Shown here in pieces: positions 5,489 to 5,641 of a stretch of DNA of 5,641 nucleotides. Origin of the DNA: Candidatus Anoxychlamydiales bacterium. Lineage in GTDB: Bacteria > Chlamydiota > Chlamydiia > Chlamydiales > SM23-39. Numbering within the stretch: the first letter of the stretch is position 1; every line of letters begins with the position of its first letter. A model generated the notes under the pieces. That model was not told the origin of the DNA. It was given only the letters and a program-made list of their open reading frames with translations, and ran no database searches. The position numbers and the translations under genes are program-made. The stretch covers positions 1 to 5,641 of the forward strand of contig JAAKFW010000110.1 of the NCBI GenBank assembly GCA_011064905.1. Reading direction: 5' to 3'.

Positions 5489-5641
5489 CTGGTTGAGAAG
5501 AGAACTAACAGGGAGATTTAAATAATGTTAGTAGCCGTTAAAACAGAGAAAAGACAACAGACCAACGAGTGCCACCTCAGCTTGTTGCTCTCTGCTATGC
5601 AATTAAACAAAGTTCAAAGACTTAGTGTTGCACAGGAAAAA
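5430..5641 (+). mobile_element. left end of an IscB-type (IS200/IS605 superfamily) element, cut by the window end
   Basis: From about 5430 the sequence becomes markedly richer in G and C than everything to its left and folds into successive hairpins. The first (5444-5463, CCCCTCC / GG-A-AGGGG) resembles the subterminal hairpins of IS200/IS605-family ends. The boundary is inferred from the composition change and the preceding terminator hairpin, and could lie anywhere between 5429 and about 5441. No transposase or nuclease frame is visible inside the window. The element continues to the right, and iscB or another frame would be expected there. A remnant or a stand-alone RNA copy is possible. 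Confidence 0.55.
5436..5641 (+). ncRNA. HEARO-type omega RNA (IscB guide RNA), 3' end outside the window
   Basis: Nested complementarity runs through the segment. Hairpin 1 is CCCCT/AGGGG plus CC/GG (5444-5463). Hairpin 2 is CTTGA/TCAAG with CC/GG and a GUGA loop of the GNRA type (5464-5483). Hairpin 3 is CUG/CAG with GUU/AAC (5489-5511). Hairpin 4 is CAGAGA (5544-5549) with UCUCUG (5589-5594), then CAACA (5555-5559) with UGUUG (5583-5587), capped by GAG/CUC. Hairpin 5 is UGCAA (5598-5602) with UUGCA (5628-5632) and an inner AAGU/ACUU. The GNRA loop exists only when read on the plus strand, which sets the orientation. HEARO RNAs (HNH endonuclease-associated RNA and ORF) precede iscB and carry the guide at their 5' end, so the bases just left of about 5436 would be the guide. 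The assignment to this family is by architecture and recall, not by a covariance search. Confidence 0.55.

Noticed and set aside
5430..5641. Right end of a TnpB (IS1341-type) element read on the minus strand
   Set aside because: The minus-strand view of the CCCCTTCC hairpin resembles a TnpB right end, but all three minus frames hit stops near 5600-5641, so no TnpB C-terminus is present. The GUGA tetraloop and G-U pairs favour the plus strand. It is not fully excluded if the element is degraded.
1..5641. CRISPR array, tRNA or rRNA genes
   Set aside because: No spaced direct repeats, cloverleaf pattern or conserved rRNA sequence was seen on either strand.

Overview
The window comes from a very AT-rich bacterial genome (about one third G+C by eye). 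It carries compact housekeeping genes, several starts without a Shine-Dalgarno sequence, and in its last ~210 bases a visibly more GC-rich, foreign-looking segment. The cluster of an FtsB/DivIC-like small protein, dcd, ruvB and a SpoIID-like protein, with ruvB and dcd divergent, is reminiscent of the chlamydial gene order. A chlamydia-like (environmental Chlamydiae) or other host-associated bacterium is my best guess. This rests on gene content and remembered synteny, not on a search.

Layout. A promoter at 67-95 leads into mazG (128-784, +). Convergent to it, on the minus strand, is the small signal recognition particle RNA gene ffs (about 843 down to 746). Its conserved GGAA-tetraloop domain lies in the gap, but its 3' half and its U-tract terminator run antisense through the last codons of mazG. 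Upstream of ffs on the same strand are a secreted SpoIID/LytB-like protein (2069-891) and ruvB (3082-2066), which overlap by ATGA and form a translationally coupled pair. A 109-base divergent promoter region (3083-3191) separates them from a rightward group: dcd (3192-3755), a small FtsB/DivIC-like membrane protein (3820-4137), and a CNNM/TlyC-type membrane protein with DUF21, paired CBS and CorC-associated domains (4178-5488).

The right end is the most interesting part. The coding end of the CNNM gene contains a terminator-like hairpin (5410-5429) that lacks a following U-tract. Directly after it the sequence becomes a chain of nested hairpins (5444 to the window end), including one with a GUGA (GNRA) tetraloop. 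I interpret this as the left end of an IS200/IS605-superfamily element carrying a HEARO-type omega RNA, the guide RNA that precedes IscB nucleases. The iscB frame itself would lie just beyond the window. If so, the element landed at the gene's terminator, gave the CNNM protein an element-encoded tail of about 19 residues, and its RNA guide would match the interrupted terminator.

How the genes work together: MazG and Dcd control nucleotide pools, RuvB does recombination and repair, and ffs serves membrane protein targeting. The SpoIID-like and FtsB-like proteins suggest envelope and division functions around the same locus.
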